Assembly (NCBI GenBank): GCA_027068725.1
Contig: JAMOMD010000292.1
Location: 1 to 7,580 of the forward strand
Origin: Thermoproteales archaeon
GTDB lineage: Archaea; Thermoproteota; Thermoprotei; Thermoproteales; Thermocladiaceae
DNA length: 7,580 bases
Reading direction: 5' to 3'
Positions 6,146-7,580 of the stretch are shown piece by piece. The first letter of the stretch is position 1; each line of letters begins with the position of its first letter. A model generated the notes under the pieces. It was not told the origin of the DNA. It was given only the letters and a program-made list of their open reading frames with translations, and did no database searches. A program made the position numbers and the translations under genes.

Positions 6146-6320
6146 CTCTGCAAATCTGAGATCAGGAATTTTCCAGACCATGAACAAACCTGTACATTAG
6201 TGTTCGTGTTTGTTTTCTTTTGAGGGGGACCCCACTCGAAAGAAGACAAAAATAGGTGTTAATGTACGAAAGTGTTGAGCTGAATGTAATGGATCGTAGA
6301 ATACTGCTAAGTCTTAGATA

Positions 6321-6413
6321 GGGCCGCCCGTATGTGAGGAGGGCAGAGCAACCTACTCACATACAAGCACAAGGGAAGCTCGTTAAGACCTCTGGTGAAC
6401 ATACGGGCGGCCC
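6321..6413. ncRNA. GC-rich structured element, candidate non-coding RNA
   Basis: The 15-bp arms GGGCCGCCCGTATGT (6321-6335) and ACATACGGGCGGCCC (6399-6413) are perfect reverse complements enclosing 63 nt, in an otherwise AT-rich spacer. The GTATGTGAG part (6330-6338) also pairs perfectly with CTCACATAC (6356-6364). So an outer 9-bp GC stem with an inner 9-bp hairpin competes with the full 15-bp stem. ACCTACTC (6351-6358) can also pair with GAGTAGGT (6421-6428) outside the stem, a possible pseudoknot. A GC-rich stem is what a hyperthermophile RNA would need. The strand cannot be decided. It lacks tRNA features (no T-loop) and I see no RNase P or SRP signature. A DNA-level cruciform or protein site is the alternative. 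Confidence 0.5.
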
Positions 6414-6530
6414 AAGGGAAGAGTAGGTAGGAACATCAGGATGTACGTTAAGTTGCCTAGCTTAGATTCTGGACCTTCTTCTCAACGCTGATTTTCCTTG
6501 TTTTTGTTACCAAGAATTTCCTGATCCTTA

Positions 6531-6552
6531 AAGCAGCTTGCGCAAGCTGCTT
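6531..6552. repeat. 22-bp perfect palindrome
   Basis: AAGCAGCTTGC followed directly by its reverse complement GCAAGCTGCTT, with no loop. Uninterrupted palindromes of this length are typical of dimeric protein binding sites or cruciforms rather than RNA hairpins. It stands at the left end of the 10-bp periodic array. Confidence 0.8.
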
Positions 6553-6650
6553 AGAACAGTTTGAAGCAGTTTCAAACTACTTCAAACTGTCTCAAGCAAT
6601 CTAAAGCCGTCTTAAGCCAACTCAAGCAATCTAGCCTAGTCTAGACCAGG
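6551..6650. repeat. degenerate tandem array with exact 10-bp period
   Basis: Consecutive decamers from 6561 read TTGAAGCAGT, TTCAAACTAC, TTCAAACTGT, CTCAAGCAAT, CTAAAGCCGT, CTTAAGCCAA, CTCAAGCAAT, and then degrade to CTAGCCTAGT and CTAGACCAGG. The consensus is YTNAARCNNN. CTCAAGCAAT occurs twice, exactly 30 bp apart. AAGC recurs at 6564, 6594, 6604, 6614 and 6624, in strict 10-bp phase. The period is not a multiple of three, so it does not come from a coding repeat. It is about one helical turn, which places each unit on the same face of the DNA. Confidence 0.7.
6556..6590. repeat. 35-nt near-perfect palindrome inside the array
   Basis: ACAGTTTGAAG (6556-6566) pairs with CTTCAAACTGT (6580-6590), and AGTTT (6568-6572) with AAACT (6574-6578) around a central C. 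One opposing pair (C6567/A6579) fails. It overlaps the first three decamers of the array and contains a TTGAA-N4-TTTCAA variant of the operator-like motif of the promoters. Confidence 0.7.
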
Positions 6651-6658
6651 AACTAGAC
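6639..6658. repeat. small inverted repeat GTCTAG / CTAGAC
   Basis: GTCTAG (6639-6644) and CTAGAC (6653-6658) with an 8-nt loop, at the degraded right end of the 10-bp array. Short enough to arise by chance, but it is part of a run of four palindromes within 165 bp. Confidence 0.4.
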
Positions 6659-6673
6659 AGTCCAAGAACTGCA

Positions 6674-6691
6674 CCTAGAATATACTCTAGG
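6674..6691. repeat. small inverted repeat CCTAGA / TCTAGG
   Basis: CCTAGA, a 6-nt loop ATATAC, then TCTAGG. It is the last of the chain of palindromes that begins at 6531. After it the sequence becomes a C/T-rich stretch (about 6690-6790) with no further symmetry that I can support. Confidence 0.4.
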
Positions 6692-6848
6692 GGCTCCTCT
6701 CCCGACTTCTCCCACACTTCAGCTCCTGGTCCATACCAGCTCTCCAGATCTCTACGTTAGTCTCGATCCCCCGACCCCACTCCAGGACCAACATGCAGAA
6801 GCGAGAATAGTTTGAAACATGAGTATGTATTCTTCTGAGGAATTGAGA

Positions 6849-6868
6849 AGTTGAAACATGTTTCAACT
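6849..6868. promoter_or_regulatory. operator-like 20-bp perfect palindrome, copy B
   Basis: AGTTGAAACATGTTTCAACT is its own reverse complement. It contains TTGAAA-N4-TTTCAA and is centred about 121 bp upstream of ATG 6980, the same distance as copy A from its gene. More half-sites flank it: TTGAAAC at 6812-6818 and GTTTCAA at 6871-6877. A shared dimeric regulator is the simplest reading. Confidence 0.6.
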
Positions 6869-6922
6869 ATGTTTCAATTGATTCACATTTGCACTAACAT
6901 TCACACTTATCACACAGCAAAA

Positions 6923-6939
6923 TTTATAACTTTACCACA
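6923..6939 (+). promoter_or_regulatory. conserved 17-bp promoter box, copy B
   Basis: TTTATAACTTTACCACA is identical to copy A, 57 nt before ATG 6980, and holds a TATA-like TTTATAA. The more proximal TTTAAGTTCTAAA (6948-6960) begins 32 nt before the ATG and is the alternative TATA box for a leaderless transcript. Confidence 0.55.
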
Positions 6940-6979
6940 TCGAGGGGTTTAAGTTCTAAATTTTCAGTAATATCATGTG

Positions 6980-7580
6980 ATGCTTGGGGTTGCTGGGTCG
7001 AAGTGGTTTAGAAGATTGTTAGTTGTTGTATGTGTTGTGGCTGTATTAGCAATTGCTGCAACTTTCATATTAAGCCACAGTGTAGAATCTACAGGATCTA
7101 AACAACGTATAGATACTACGACTTCAGATAAACTACTTCTTAATAGGCCACCTGTTGTGCCTTATTGGTATGTTGTGAGGCATTTGGTTTTTCCTGATGT
7201 GAGGTCTGCGAATTATGTATTGAAGAGACTTGGTATTAGTATTAGGATACCGAAAGTGGATGGATTTAAGGTAGTTTTTGTAGATGTTGCACTTAGTAAA
7301 GATGGTAATAGAGTAATTAGCTATGAGATCGTCTATGTTCCAGAAGCATATTATGAAAAGTTCAAGAATATTGCAAAGAAGTATGCTAATATAGATATTG
7401 CTGAGTTTAGTAGAGAGTTAATGAGAACTAGCTCATTAGCTAAACTTGAAGACCTAGAGTACAGGTACTGGAGACTATTCTACGACTCAAGTTGGAAATG
7501 TACATATGCCCCAGATTACATTACAAGAAATAGAGATAGGATTCCCATAATATCTGTCGAAGTAGATTACTACGAATCAA
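6980..7580 (+). CDS. membrane-anchored protein of unknown function, paralogue B (3' end outside window)
   Basis: The frame is open from ATG 6980 to the right edge: 200 codons, no stop. An ATG at 6975 is followed at once by TGA and is not used. The N-terminus MLGVAGSKWFRR matches paralogue A in layout (Lys8-Trp9), followed by a hydrophobic segment (about 13-32), so it is a single-pass anchored protein. The exposed part aligns loosely with paralogue A: a helix (VLKRLGISIRI, 80-90, compare IAKALGVGSVKI), then strands (FKVVFVDVALSKDGNRVISY, compare LGLLVEVLQNGKSRLYY). A Tyr-rich strand (VEVDYY) lies near the edge. I recognise no family. Codon third positions are G/T-rich at the 5' end and drift to A/C towards the edge, as in paralogue A. 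Divergent pairing and duplicated promoter suggest linked regulation. Confidence 0.8.
   Translation, partial: MLGVAGSKWFRRLLVVVCVVAVLAIAATFILSHSVESTGSKQRIDTTTSDKLLLNRPPVVPYWYVVRHLVFPDVRSANYVLKRLGISIRIPKVDGFKVVFVDVALSKDGNRVISYEIVYVPEAYYEKFKNIAKKYANIDIAEFSRELMRTSSLAKLEDLEYRYWRLFYDSSWKCTYAPDYITRNRDRIPIISVEVDYYES

Larger units (their letters stand above)
6014..6147 (-). repeat. inverted duplicated upstream region, arm A
   Basis: Read on the minus strand, these 134 bases align without any gap to + strand 6849-6982, ending in the start codons of both genes. By hand count about 106 of 134 positions match, and most differences are transitions. The arm holds the TTGAAA-N4-TTTCAA operator-like motif, the 17-bp box and the proximal TATA element at identical distances. 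Similarity fades beyond the arm. Confidence 0.85.
6849..6982 (+). repeat. inverted duplicated upstream region, arm B
   Basis: Reverse-complement partner of 6014-6147, same length with no gaps, ending in ATG 6980-6982. The two arms lie about 700 bp apart and face outward, each driving a gene with a similar N-terminus. Confidence 0.85.

Noticed and set aside
6217..6240. Archaeal origin recognition box (G-run GAGGGGGACCCC, with GACCCCACTC repeated at 6773-6782)
   Set aside because: The G-run is present, but the rest of the ORB consensus is not recognisable and no orc1/cdc6 gene is in the window. The repeat of 10 bp may be chance.
6321..6413. tRNA, RNase P or SRP RNA at the GC-rich fold
   Set aside because: The ends could mimic a 7-bp acceptor stem, but there is no T-arm GTTCRA, no D-arm and no plausible anticodon arm. 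The RNase P and SRP conserved blocks are missing and the element is too short.
6551..6650. CRISPR array or coding repeat
   Set aside because: Units are 10 bp, degenerate, and directly abutting with no spacers. The period is not a multiple of three and no cas genes are nearby.
6687..6794. Short minus-strand frames (35 codons from ATG 6794, and an overlapping 41-codon frame without a start) in the C/T-rich stretch
   Set aside because: Purine-rich strands lack stops by composition. No ribosome site or family resemblance; a decayed gene fragment cannot be excluded but is unsupported.

Overview
The window looks like part of the chromosome of a hyperthermophilic crenarchaeon. A Desulfurococcales or Pyrodictiaceae-like host is an inference, not proven. 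The evidence is archaeal-type ribosomal proteins uS9, uS4 and uS11, TATA boxes about 27-32 nt upstream of start codons that lack a Shine-Dalgarno sequence (leaderless transcripts), Shine-Dalgarno sites only at operon-internal genes, and a textbook archaeal C/D box guide RNA.

Layout. Positions 1-1906 (+) are ribosomal: the charged C-terminal tail of an unidentified protein, then rps9, rps4 and rps11. uS9 and uS4 each have their own promoter, and uS11 is co-transcribed with uS4. The usual rpoD does not follow uS11. Instead a 613-residue protein with a degenerate double LAGLIDADG signature and a duplicated terminal domain runs convergently (1935-3776, -). Next, on the minus strand, comes a two-gene unit: an unrecognised 68-residue ORF followed by a class I SAM O-methyltransferase (3860-4671).

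Positions 4672-5215 hold no convincing protein gene, but 4785-4840 is a clear C/D box sRNA with two 12-nt guides. From 5216 to the end lies the most unusual part: two divergently transcribed genes for single-pass membrane-anchored proteins (5216-6016, - and 6980 to the edge, +). Their N-termini match, and their upstream regions form a 134-bp ungapped inverted duplication (about 79% identical by hand count). Between these promoters are roughly 700 bp of dense non-coding structure: a GC-rich 93-nt fold with alternative pairings and a possible pseudoknot, a 22-bp perfect palindrome, a 35-nt near-perfect palindrome, and a degenerate tandem array with an exact 10-bp period. A TTGAAA-N4-TTTCAA operator-like motif sits at the same distance from both start codons. 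I read this as a duplicated, co-regulated pair of surface or membrane proteins of unknown function around a structured control or maintenance element.

A second global signal is the third codon position. It is G/T-rich in some stretches (the first half of uS4, the 5' parts of the methyltransferase and of the divergent genes) and almost exclusively A/C in others (most of uS11, the middle of the 613-residue ORF, the 3' part of the 5216-6016 gene). The switches fall within single genes.
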